Of a stretch of DNA of 64,000 nucleotides, positions 26,560 to 43,869 are shown piece by piece (the first letter of the stretch is position 1; each line of letters opens with the position of its first letter). The notes beneath the pieces were generated by a model. The model had not been told where the DNA came from, made no database searches, and saw nothing but the letters and a program-made list of their open reading frames with translations. This stretch comes from Scylla paramamosain (lineage: Eukaryota > Arthropoda > Malacostraca > Decapoda > Portunidae): positions 10,158,300 to 10,222,299 of the forward strand of contig NC_087158.1 of NCBI RefSeq assembly GCF_035594125.1, read 5' to 3'. Position numbers and translations under genes: made by a program.

Positions 26560-26667
26560 GAACCTTTAAGTCGGAACCGGGTTCAAGACTCGAAACCAAT
26601 TCCAAGCAAGGCCTAGTGGAACTGTCGGAACCAATTCCGGAACCGGTTCCCGCCTATACTCCTACTG
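26560..26667. repeat. hAT-associated subterminal repeats with a candidate terminus
   Basis: Contains GGAACCGGTTCC near 26637 and several CGGAACC units, and ends in the complement of CAGTAGGAGTATAGGCGG, a hAT-like end. A partner end was not found. Confidence 0.5.
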
Positions 26668-27189
26668 CCAAACAAGCAGGAGGTTGTGACGTTTGTCCTT
26701 ATAAGTAAAAAAAAAAAAAAAAAAAAAAAAAACTTATCTGAATAGATATATAAAATATCTTATATGTTGATTGTTCAGTAATCTTTCATGTCTCGAAATA
26801 TATTTTTTTTCAGGCACCATGGATTTTTCAAGGCCAGAGCGTTAAAGGTGCACATATCGAGATTATATCTAAATTTCCGATGTTATGGGAGCATTTATCA
26901 CGCTTAAACTTAATCAGTTTAACAAAACAATGACATCGAAGCGAATTAGATCAGTTCCAGTGTGGAATTAAATAGAGCACACGTTTTCTGATGTTGTATC
27001 ATATGATTCATCTGTAAAGACAAGCTGAAATGCAATGGAATTACATTAGATATTGAAACACCTCCGCACTAGACATCCCACTGAATATGCGAGTTGATAT
27101 AAACCCAATCATGTTTATTATTGATTAAATCTTGTGTGAGATAAGAGTATAAACATCAACTAAATGGTGCACCCATTCACTATTCATCC

Positions 27190-27440
27190 CAGAGCCTCGT
27201 CCTCGGGATCGGGAGTCGGTACTCGGTAATCATCCCCGCCAGTATTCTAGACGAGTCCCGGAACCGCTACACCCTGGTAACCGCCAAGCAAGTCGCTAGC
27301 GGTTCCGAGACTCCGGTATTCACCAGCCGCGCTCTACCGATTCCCCTCGAACCGGTTCCAAAACCGGTTCCGACGGTTCTGCCTGCCCAAGGAACGGTTC
27401 CTTGAATACTTGAGTTATCGGTTCCTGTCCACCACTACTG
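27190..27440. repeat. hAT-associated subterminal repeat array, right
   Basis: Repeated GAACCGGTTCC, GGTTCCGACGGTTCTGCC and GAGTC motifs as at 24205-24640, partly inverted relative to that block. Confidence 0.6.
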
Positions 27441-28057
27441 CTGGCCGCCTGGCCGGCTGCTGAAGCTGTGCGGGGCAAGGCGGAGTTAGCCATTACGGGA
27501 ATCAGAATATTTAATTATTTGAAGTTCTCGCTAACCTAACCTAACATCTGTGGATATGTAATGTACTGCACCATGTTTCACATTGTACCTCCATTTACTG
27601 AACGCTTGACAACCTAGTAATCCTCAGTCTGGCTGGTACTTCCGAGACAGCCACGCGCTCAGGGTCTGCCACGGTATTATTTGTTTGTTCCTTGCCTTAG
27701 TATAGAAACCACATTCGTGTTTATATAAAGAACCTACAATTTCCAAACTGTCCTGTCCCAGCAACTACCCCACATAACATGATGCAGTGAGTATTTTGAG
27801 CCAAGGAACTTCTACCGATGCCGGCACCCACGCCACCCCACCAAAGCCAGTAGGACTCCACTGCCTCTTCACGCTTCTCCGTTATCCACAGTGCGGCAGT
27901 GACTTTTGTGACTGTGTGCAGTGCCTAGTGTTGTGTGTGCAGTGTTTTGCGTACTCGTGTCTCTTCACTTCGCTACCGGGGGACGTTTCACCCTCAGCGG
28001 GAGATAAGAGTTCAGAGAGTTACATTCCCCATATTCAGCGCGAAGCGGGTTAATGCT
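27441..28057. other. Non-coding DNA
   Basis: Less AT-rich than its surroundings. An 88-codon frame at 27787-28053 is rich in Cys and has no recognisable family. A short CTAACCTAACCTAAC run lies at 27531-27545. No gene is supported. Confidence 0.4.
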
Positions 28058-29310
28058 GCGTAGGGCTGGGCGGGAAGCGAGTCCGGAACCGAGTCGGACG
28101 AGTCCAAAGTCTGGGAACAGAGTCCTAACGAGTCCAAGCGATTATTAATTTGTACGGCGCCTCAATATATCAAACATTAGAGAATATGTTTTAGAAGTAA
28201 TTATGAAACAAAATACGTTTGCTAAAGTACTGTTAAAATGAAGTAGAACGTACTGAAATTGCATGAATCGCATCCCTGCACGAATATTAAAGGAATTGCA
28301 TGAAAGTCAAAGAGAAATTTCGCTCAGGCTGGCCAATAGCAGCACCGCTTTAGTGTTGCCATAAGAATTTATTTATCAATTAATTAATTTATTTTTATTT
28401 ATTTATTTTTTTTTCCTTGTCCATTGGTAGATGTCTGGTGACATCACAAATAGGTATAATAGGTGCCCATCTCGCACGCAGCTCATAAGAGGCTAAACCG
28501 CTTCAGAGGGGAGACCCGTGTCAGTTGGCTCCACAAATAAATTTGCTCTCATTTTCCCGATGAATATGAACTTACTCATTATTCACTTGTACTGCAACTC
28601 TTTCTTTCTGAAATTATCATATATCTAAATTTCATACTATTTTTTTTTTTTTTAAAGCGCACAGAGTTAAAGGTATACAACTCACGTACTCACCAAATTT
28701 GCGCAGTAACGTAACTTTTTTCAAGCAAACAACGTGACAAAATTAGCTTTGTGTCTGTCATCCATGGCACCCAAGAGAAATAGAATTGCTCCTGTGTGGA
28801 GCAGATATCTTCTGATGCTGTCACATGTTTAGTGTGCAAGGATACACTAAAATTTTGCGGTGGTACTTCCAGCATGTTGAAACATCTCTGCACGAGACAT
28901 CCTATAGAATATGCTGAGTTAAAGGAGGACTGTGAATGTTACGTGTCTGAAAAGGCTGCCAGGCCGTCTACTTCAGCTCAGCCCACTTTAATGGAGACAG
29001 TCACAAGGGCTCAGCCCTATAAAAATAACTCGGGCAAAAAGAAACAACTTGATGAGCTGGTTGTCAGAATGATAGCGAATCCAGCGTCTGATAGTCACCA
29101 CGCGCTGGCTACCTGAGTCCCAGGAGAAAGAGGAACTCGGTTCCCAGACTCGCCTCGCGCTGGGATCCATCTAGCAACGCGCTGGTGAGTGCAACGTCTG
29201 GGACTCGCTACGCGCTTTCCACCCGAATCCTAGGATTCGAGAACTCGTGGATCCGCCAGCCTCTGGACTCCGAACCGTGAGTTCTCAGGTTACTGAGTCC
29301 TGCCCACCTG
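28058..29310 (+). mobile_element. Internally deleted hAT element
   Basis: The left end near 28058 (CGTAGGGCTGGGCGGGA) and the right end near 29310 (complement of CAGCAGGTGGGCAGGACTC) are similar inverted sequences. The subterminal regions are full of GAGTCC, CGAGTC and ACGCGCTGG motifs (28070-28140, 29080-29300). Inside is only the N-terminal part of a BED-finger transposase. This is the usual form of a non-autonomous hAT. No clear target duplication was seen. Confidence 0.55.
28764..29090 (+). pseudogene. hAT BED-finger transposase, N-terminal fragment
   Basis: Starts MAPKRNRIAPVW, shifts frame near 28798, then reads CLVCKDTLKFCGGTSSMLKH and TRHPIEYAELK, PSTSAQPTLMETVTRAQPYK and LDELVVRM. 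It is closely related to the reversed copy at 25270-25761. The text stops at about 29090 where subterminal repeats start, so all catalytic domains are deleted. Confidence 0.8.
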
Positions 29311-29365
29311 CTGTATACTCTGGCGCCGCTGGACGCGCTGTCGCCAAGTGAGTTGCCAGATACTG

Positions 29366-29366
<1 letters not shown>

Positions 29367-29409
<43 letters not shown>
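29367..29409. repeat. (CA)n microsatellite
   Basis: About 21 CA units, next to the hAT right end. Confidence 0.95.
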
Positions 29410-29411
<2 letters not shown>

Positions 29412-29489
29412 TAAGACCCAGCTTCTCACGGGTTTTTCTTTTGCTTGTGGGGACACTTTCTGCCTGTTCATGGATCCTCATAGATTACC

Positions 29490-30353
29490 ATGTCGGATCC
29501 GCGTCCTTCATCCGAGTGCGGAGACACCGAACAACAGCATGGAGCCATTGAGTCATCAGACGACCACGGCAGTACACGGTGGACTCGGGGCGGCTCCTCC
29601 TTGGAGCCACCACTACTCACCCTCCACCTGCCCCACTCCCTCTTACCTCAATCCCATCCACCTCCTCATGCATCGCGGGATGACAGTGTTCTACATCTCA
29701 TTAAGTACTTGGAGGAGTCTCGTCTATCAGCTGACTAACGTAGAAGGCAAGAGGACGAAGGCAGACGGAGAGAGGAGGACTTGCGTTGTCACCGCAGCTG
29801 TCACCGCAGCTGCCGCTACAGCCGCCGCTACAACCGCAACTCTAGCCACTGCCGCAGCTGTTACTACAGTCGTTACTCCAGCTGCTGCCACGGTTGCCAC
29901 TACAGCCGCTACACTACTCGTCATCAAGATTGCAACTCCTACGCCTTCAGTTGTGCCCCTTACGGCCAAACTTGTGGGTCAGAGTCAGCGTGGCTCAGAG
30001 TCCGCCCATCCTGCAAGCCGACGCCACCTACCAGACGTTCAGGCAATGGCGCCGCCAGTGGCATGATTTCTCAGTCGATCGACCTAGAGGGACTCCCCAG
30101 AGAAAAGCATCTGATCGAGATACGGATGTCCGTTTCTCTGGAGGTCCAAAGGACTCTAGAACACACTCTCAGGATCGTACCTAACACCCAGTTAGCGGTG
30201 GAAGAAGTCCTCGACGTGTTGCAGTCCCACTTCAAGAGCCAACGAAAAGAGGCTCTACGCTACCGTGGCATCATGCAGATCGTTTCCTACTGTCGGGAAG
30301 AATGGAAAACGGATGTGGCGCTGGACTTACTGGGAATATTTGAAATCAAATGA
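29490..30353 (+). pseudogene. LTR-retrotransposon gag-like fragment
   Basis: The frame starts MSDPRPSSECGDTEQQ and passes a stop at 29736-29738 after LIKYLEESRLSAD. After an R/C/S-rich low-complexity stretch and a frame change it gives DATYQTFRQWRRQWHDFS. It then shifts back at about 30065 to IDLEGLPREKHLIEIRMSVS and QLAVEEVLDVLQSHFKSQRK. The W-rich capsid-like segment and the following helices resemble gag proteins of Ty3/Gypsy-type LTR retrotransposons. No protease, reverse transcriptase or LTR is visible nearby. One stop and at least two frameshifts mark it as dead. A lineage call is not possible here. Confidence 0.55.
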
Positions 30354-30510
30354 CCGTCGTACTACAAGCTGTACATGTAAAATAAAAAAAAGTATGTTGT
30401 ACTTTATGAGTAAAATTGTTAACTATGAAACTTAGAAAAACGAAGGATATGTACGAGTGTGTGCTTGTGATTTGATTGTGTGTGGTGGGTGAAATTATTG
30501 ATAGCCCTCC

Positions 30511-30746
30511 TTTTTTTATATAGATGGGACACCTGACAAGGGCAACAAAAATCTAATAAAAAAAAAAAATCACTGAGATGCCGGTCCCCGAATAGGGTCC
30601 GAAGCGGTAGTCAAAAATTGAATTATAAGTGTTTTGAAACCTCCCTCTTGAAGGAGTTCAAGTCATAGGAAGGTGGAAATACAAAAGCAGGCATGGAGTT
30701 CCAGAGTTTACCAGAGAAAGGGATGAATGACTGAGAATACTGGTTT
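30511..30746 (-). mobile_element. LINE-A 3' fragment, reversed
   Basis: The minus strand carries the last about 35 codons of LINE-A ([14 protein letters not shown] region), its stop and the complete 3' UTR, ending in a short A-rich tail at 30511-30517. It abuts the 5' start of the forward LINE-A at 30753 with about six bases between. Confidence 0.9.
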
Positions 30747-30752
30747 TCTCAA

Positions 30753-34810
<4,058 letters not shown>

Positions 34811-34883
34811 ATCTTGTAATACATCAATGAAGTCAGTGTAATTTTTTTGGGGGAGAGGGATTGGAAGGGATTCTCCTCTGTGG

Positions 34884-35072
<189 letters not shown>

Positions 35073-35384
35073 ACAGGCACCGTTATTGTTCTTGCATAGG
35101 GTCTGAAGTAATTGAGGAAATATGAACAGTTCTTTGAAATTAACAATTTATGCAAGATCTGTATGTCTTATTACACTGAGATGACAAACAAATATTTTGT
35201 GGAGTTTTCTGGCAACTCTGTGATGTACATGAAAGGAGCCATGACAAACACGTTCTTCATAATCCTATGTTGCTTTCGGGGAATATTAAAGCTTTAGAGA
35301 AAAGTTACCTACTCTAACCTCTTCTTTCCAGTTGTTGCCGACTAGTGTGTTACACATACCGTACATCTCAAATATCTCTTAGCA

Positions 35385-35470
35385 GTAGTAGTAGTAGTAG
35401 TAATAGCAGTAGTACTAGTAGTAGTGATGGTTGTCGTTGCTGTTGTTGTTGTTGTTGTTGTTGTTGTTAT

Positions 35471-35503
<33 letters not shown>

Positions 35504-35630
35504 GTTGTTATTGTTATTGTTGTTGTTGTTGTTGTTGTTGCAGTTGTTGTTATTGTTGTTGTTGATGATGTTGATGTTTATTGTTATTGTTATTGTTGTT
35601 GATGTTGTTGTTGTTGTTATTTGTTCTTGT
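35385..35630. repeat. (GTT)n/(AGT)n trinucleotide repeat
   Basis: An AGT-rich start (35385-35420) leads into a long GTT tract with interruptions. Frames in it are low-complexity artefacts. Confidence 0.95.
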
Positions 35631-37602
<1,972 letters not shown>

Positions 37603-37791
37603 CATTTATAAGTACGCCAGTAATTTGAGGAAACTTGCCGCTCGCTCAAACTCAACTTATTTTACTTTTATTTTATTTTCATAGTTATTTTATAGCTACT
37701 GGTGAGAAAAAAAATATTATCATACCTTTTTCTATGAAACATTAACTTTACAAAGAAAAAAATACTGCAAGACACTTCCAAAATTACATGT

Positions 37792-38550
<759 letters not shown>

Positions 38551-38834
38551 CCACAGGGAAGTACACACCAATAAACACATTAAAAAATAGTCCAAATTAC
38601 AAATATACAGAGGAAATTATTGCAACTACGATATTGAAAATATATCATCGAAAATAAAATCTGTTGCATAAAAACAAAACACAACTAATAAAAACCTGAC
38701 ATAGCAACCAAATAAAAACAAGACACATTATAAAAATAAAACAGCGGAATGTAAATAATTAGACAAGAAATTCATTGAAAATATTTAAAACCCATAAAAG
38801 ACATGCGTAATAACTAAATTGTAATCCTATACGT

Positions 38835-41800
38835 TTATAAAAAAAAACAAGAATTTATCCAAACAAAACCATTTTTTTTTATGCAAACACAAATCCAACA
38901 TTGATATAAAGACAATACTTCATGTAAAATTCTACAAACATTTATATAATCAGATCTATCAACAAATAAATTACTAACTGTCGTTACATTATTTCTTTCT
39001 CTAACGTTACTGGAAATAGGACAATTTTCAAGAACATGTATCTCCGTTTGAATCATACCACATGAACACAATCTTTCCTCCATGGGAAGACGACCCCTTC
39101 CTCGCCGATTCCAGCGTCCCTTTTCAACTGCCAACGTGTGTGAAGACAGACGTAACCAAGTCCAGGACACTCGTTCCAATTCATTAATTTTAATGTTTTT
39201 TTATGTAAATGTCATGCACTATTAGTTCACTATTAACAGACTTATAAAAACTTAGCCTGTTTGATACTGAAACTTTCACACGGGTCTTCACCTCATACAT
39301 TGCACTGTGCACATCGTCACTGTCGACAGTGATCAAGTCTGTCATATACCTGAACACAACATTATACCTTAGTGTCGCTTTAATTGCATATATCAGTGGG
39401 TAGTCATCCATTGTGTTTCTTTTTGTCCACATTTCTTTAAAGAATTTTCTTTGTTTTGCCTTAACCAGTGCACAGACTGGGGGCATGCCCAACTTTACCA
39501 TGCAAACATCATTGTTCGTCGTTTTTCTTACGCCAAGAAGTTGCTTTATACACCATTTTAACTGTTTTTCTATAGGCTTCGTGACTCCATTGAGCCAGGA
39601 TTCACAACCGTACAGTAACGACGACATAAGTGCAGCATCAAATATTTTTTCTTAACTATAAATGGCACATCATTATTCTTATTAATGAAAGATATAAATT
39701 TCAAAGTATGGCACATCTTCATATTAGCATGTAACTTAATTGCAGTTGATGGAGAGCCATCATCAGTAAAGGGACTTCCTAGATAAATGTAGTGATCACA
39801 ACAACTAATAACATTATTCTTAATAGTTATATTTTCCTTATCTTCCTTATCTCCATTCAACACCATAAATTTCGTCTTGTTATCATTAATGATCATACCA
39901 CAAGTGCTGCAAAACTCTTGTAAAATTTTTTTCTTACTTTTCATTCCATCTCGAGTTGTTGATAACAGTATAGTGTCATCCATCATGACTAAAACATGCA
40001 ACCATGCAAGGAAACCATCCACAGGACATCGTTGTTTTAACATTTGTATCATTTCATTAACATAAAGGATAAACAGTATACAAGATGTGGGTGAGCCTTG
40101 ACGCACACCAACGGTGGTTGCGATGACAGCAGTTCCCACCACACTACTCGTACATCTATACATTGCAGCCAAAGCTAAGAGCATAGTAACACCACATCCC
40201 ATCCTCTTCAACGACATAAACAAATCAAACCTCGGTACACAATCATAAGCTCTACTGAAATCCACAAATGTAATAAATAGCTTCAGTTTTTTCCTTCGAG
40301 CAATATCCATCAACGCTCTGAGTGTTACCAGATGTTCCACACATCCTCTTCCTGGCTGACTCCCCGCCTGTTCCCGGTGAGGCACAAACCACTGATGGAG
40401 GCGAGCTGACAGGACCATGTCATATAATTTTGCTATTGTATTAATAACATTAATTGCTCTATAATTACTTGGGAGTGCTTTAGACCCACGTTTATATAAT
40501 AGTGAACAGTTTTGCCGTTATCCAACTAGTAGGGTAAGAGGCAGTCAGAAATATGTTATTAAAGAGTGTAGTTATAAACATTATCCAATGAACAGATAAA
40601 ACTTTGAAAAGTGTAGGTGGTACTCCATCAGGGCCACAAGCCTTGCCTGGTTTTAATCTCTTAATCTGTCTCTGCACCTCTTCTACGTTGATTATGTCAT
40701 CTAGTATCGATATGTTGAGATGAGAGTGTAGATCATTAGCATTCGGGTAAACTATATCCTGTGGATTAAATATTTTTTCAAAGTGCTCTTTAAAGACTTC
40801 ATCATCTGGCATGGACTCTGTGTTGTTACTATCGTCTGTTATCTCACCGCGCCAGTTTATTGCTTGCCATAATTTAGCCTGATCATTATTATCCAACATT
40901 TTTTCCCACCTTCCTCTTCCATCAGTCACCTCCTCTACACGGGCACAATGTGGGTATTTACTGGCACTTCCACATTCATATAACGTTTCAGTTATAGAAG
41001 AGGCTGTTACATCTATATCGTCACTACATTGTGTATGTAAATCTATCTCATTGAGTTTGAACACAAATAATTCATAGTTGATGTTCTGATATCGTATAGG
41101 TCTTTTGCTTATTGACTGGCGATTTTTCACCATATCAATAACGTTAATCTCTGCACCATGTTTACCCAGTTCAAATGATCTCAGTTTAAGGGCTTCGAGA
41201 CAAGGTGAAGGTGGTTGTAGCGTAACACTAATTGGTGCGTGATCTGAAGGTAAAGAGTTGTCTCTAACAACGTCAAAAGATTCAATCAAGCTGAGTAAAC
41301 CTTAGACACGATACAAATATCCAATTCAGATAGCCATTCACTTCCTTTACAATAGGTTTTCTTACTCAAATAATGGGAATTCATATTTTGTAAATTATTA
41401 AGAACTAGTAATTCTTCTTCAGCACATATGCCAAGTAACGCTTTAGCATTGTCGTTGGGCGTAGGCACAGGGTCAGGAATAACAGGATAAGAAATTCCCG
41501 CCATATCCACTATGCCCTGCAGTTCTCTCACCGAACACCCAAAGCGAGCGTTCACGTCTCCAATTATCACACATCCGTTACTACAATCATTGTGCTTAAC
41601 CTTTTCTTGTATATTACATATTTGTGTATAATCAAAATACTCCGAGTCCGATGGGGGTACATAACAAGAACCAAAAAGTACACCTGGTGCAATTTTAAGC
41701 TTAAACCATATTTGATCCGTACAAGAAAAATCCACATCAAATATATACATATTCAAAGTCGTACAAACACACAAGTTCCACCACGATTACTGTTTTGTTT

Positions 41801-41995
41801 GTCAGAATTTTTATAAGAAGCATATCCTGGAAAGAACAACGGCAAGCACGTCCTTATTTCATTTAAACAAATAATATCATATTTACTGAGAAATGTCTCA
41901 ACATTTTTCTTTTCTATTTTAGTTTTTATACCATTAATGTTCCAAGAAACAATACTTATACTTCCCTGTGGTCTTAAAAAGGATGAGGTTGCCAT
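38835..41995 (-). pseudogene. LINE-D ORF2 endonuclease-reverse transcriptase, broken
   Basis: Starts MATSSFLRPQGSISIVSWNI, with the endonuclease continuing in other frames: IIGDVNARFG (near 41560) and LPSDHAPISV (41245). The linker leads to LKPGKACGPDGVPPTLFK. Reverse-transcriptase motifs are FVDFSRAYDCVPR (about 40280) and GVRQGSPTSCILFILYVNE. The catalytic box is MMDD where YADD or YxDD is expected. The thumb carries SSLLYGCESWL. The C-terminus (39179-38835) has RLCSCG and TEIHVLENCP, a Cys-His cluster. Frames change near 41770, 41288, 40490, 39600 and 39185. The enzyme is dead. Confidence 0.85.
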
Positions 41996-42672
41996 TTGTC
42001 AATCACCACACCGTCTTTGTACAACACTCGTTCCCTATAATCGAGGCGAATGTTGCATCCAGCGTTAGAAGGTTTATTTTTCTCTTCTGCTGTCTTCAAG
42101 CGCCTCCATTCTTTCCTTACTTCAGGGTGTGAGTCCTTCTTGATATATATTTTCTTATATGATTCTTGCATATCCTTCAGTCTTGTCGCCCTCTCCAACA
42201 CTTTATCTCGGATGGCTTTAAAGTCGACTCTGACGAGTAGTGGACGTGATCTGTTGCTTCCCTGCGTAAGTTGACCCAACCTTTGATGTGAACGGACCAC
42301 TACGTCGGGGGTGGCTTCTATTGCATTCAATACTTGTTGCATTTTAGCCTCTTCAGTAGTGGCTTCCTCAAGTGTAACTCGTTCGTCAGGTATTCCAAAG
42401 AGTACGATGTTTGTCTCTCTCTCTTTTGCCGATCGAGCTGCTCCATAAACAATTGGTGATGTAAAATAATCTCAGATTGCTTTTTTTATCGTGTCTGTTA
42501 AGTCCTTGATCTTTGCATTGTTTTCATCTTGGTCTGCTGCTATCATACGACGCATATCAGCTAACTCATCCATGATCTTGTCTAGCTTCTCATCATGTCT
42601 AGCTATCAGTCTCGCCTCTTTTCCTTCTGTTGTTAACATGTTTGATAACTGTTTGATCCTTGTTAACTGCAT
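41974..42672 (-). pseudogene. LINE-D ORF1: coiled coil plus RRM-like nucleic-acid-binding protein
   Basis: The upstream piece (42672-42472) is a Lys/Glu/Asp-rich heptad-like stretch, EARLIARHDEKLDKIMDEL, likely a coiled coil. After a break, ETNIVLFGIPDERVTLEEAT and RPLLVRVDFKAIRDKVLERA resemble the RRM and C-terminal domains of L1-type ORF1 proteins, which coat the RNA. NPSNAGCNIRLDYRERVLYK-like text and KDGVVIDKWQ end it. The last piece (42342-41974) is 122 codons and overlaps the ORF2 start. Confidence 0.7.
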
Positions 42673-42700
42673 TATTGATGGGGTAGCTAAAACTTCGTTT

Positions 42701-43869
42701 TTTTTTTTTTCTTTTTATAATTATGAGTGATTTGATCATGTTTTAATTTGGAGCTGTTGCTACGTTTTAATCTCGTGTAAAGGCAGCTAAAATCTAAATA
42801 TGAGACTATTTTTAAAGTTAAGCTTGATTAAAGTGAGTTAATTGTTAAGAAGATAATTTTTATTGTTTATTTCTAAGTTAAATAGTTTCAACAGATAAGA
42901 CTGATGGGTTTCAGAATTCTTAATGTTAGGGTTGTGTAATTTAAAGCAAAGGAATTTAGATATAATGTTACAGGTTTTAGATTTACTTAGAAATTATATC
43001 TTTAGTTTCGTTTTGTTGACCTTGTAATGTAGTTTTTCTAACTTACTATAAATCCTTAAAAAGGCATTGCCATACCTTCTATTCAGAACATCACTAAAAG
43101 ACAGGTGTTTAGGAAACCTCACACTAATTGAAAATAAAAATATATAAGTGCTAACAGCTAACCATTGCATGGCGTGGCGAAAATGTGGAGTCCTCACTGT
43201 ATAAAAACCCAGGGGCCGTATTAAGAAAGATTCTCAGAGTTTGTTTCAGCCTTCTGCTTAAATTTGTGCTTATCCCTTAAGTGGTCTTAAGGTTGTGCTG
43301 AGACGAACTCTTAAGTCATAGTATGAAATGGTGAAAGAGCAAAACAATAAAGTCTTATATTTCTCAATTTTGAATTAATGGTGCAATCCTTTTACATTTT
43401 TTTTTTATCAAATAACAATAAAATATAATTTGTCATCGATTTCGAAAGGATATGAGCACATAAATTTGTGTTTATTAATAAGCAAATTAGATCCCGCACA
43501 AAGGGCGTGTATTTTGTCTCAGTGTTTACGTCCTTGGCCCAACATTGTTCCGCCACTCCCACTCAGCAGTGCCTCCTTTCCTGTCCTTTTCTTTATTATG
43601 AAAGAGATGATTCCAATAGAGTAACCCAGCTGGACCAATGGCGAGACTTTCCTTCCTTATCCAGTCAGTATATGAGGAAAGATGTAGCCTAAAGGGCTTC
43701 ACTCATTCAACGGTACAAAAAAAGCTGCATGGAGCTCTATTACTAAGAAAGTAAATGAGACACTACAACAACAGGACACATGTAGGTCCAAGGTCATCAT
43801 TGCTGCAGAGCTGCATTTCCCAGTGACTAAATAACACTAATTATTACTTAAATTATTAGCGTCAGTGCA
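42701..43869. other. Non-coding DNA between LINE-D and LINE-E
   Basis: AT-rich to 43200, then a segment starting GGGGCCGTATTAAGAAAG (43211) that looks like the edge of a short interspersed repeat, but no matching end was found. No gene is supported. Confidence 0.4.

Larger units (their letters stand above)
24324..27440 (-). mobile_element. hAT transposon remnant, possibly nested
   Basis: Candidate ends are CAGTGATGGTAGATA at 24324 and the complement of CAGTAGTGGTGGACA ending at 27440, which agree at about 12 of 15 bases and start with the CAG usual for hAT. A subterminal inverted repeat, GCCAGTATTCTAGA, is present at 27238 and, reversed, near 24646-24659. A further hAT-like end, the complement of CAGTAGGAGTATAGGCGG, ends at 26667, and repeats continue left of 24324, so more than one element is probably nested. 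I found no clear 8-base target duplication. Boundaries are tentative. Confidence 0.5.

Noticed and set aside
27531..27545. CTAACCTAACCTAAC as a second telomeric site
   Set aside because: Only about three units; within chance or minor slippage.
43211..43330. GGGGCCGTATTAAGAAAG segment as a MITE end
   Set aside because: No inverted partner or target duplication could be found.
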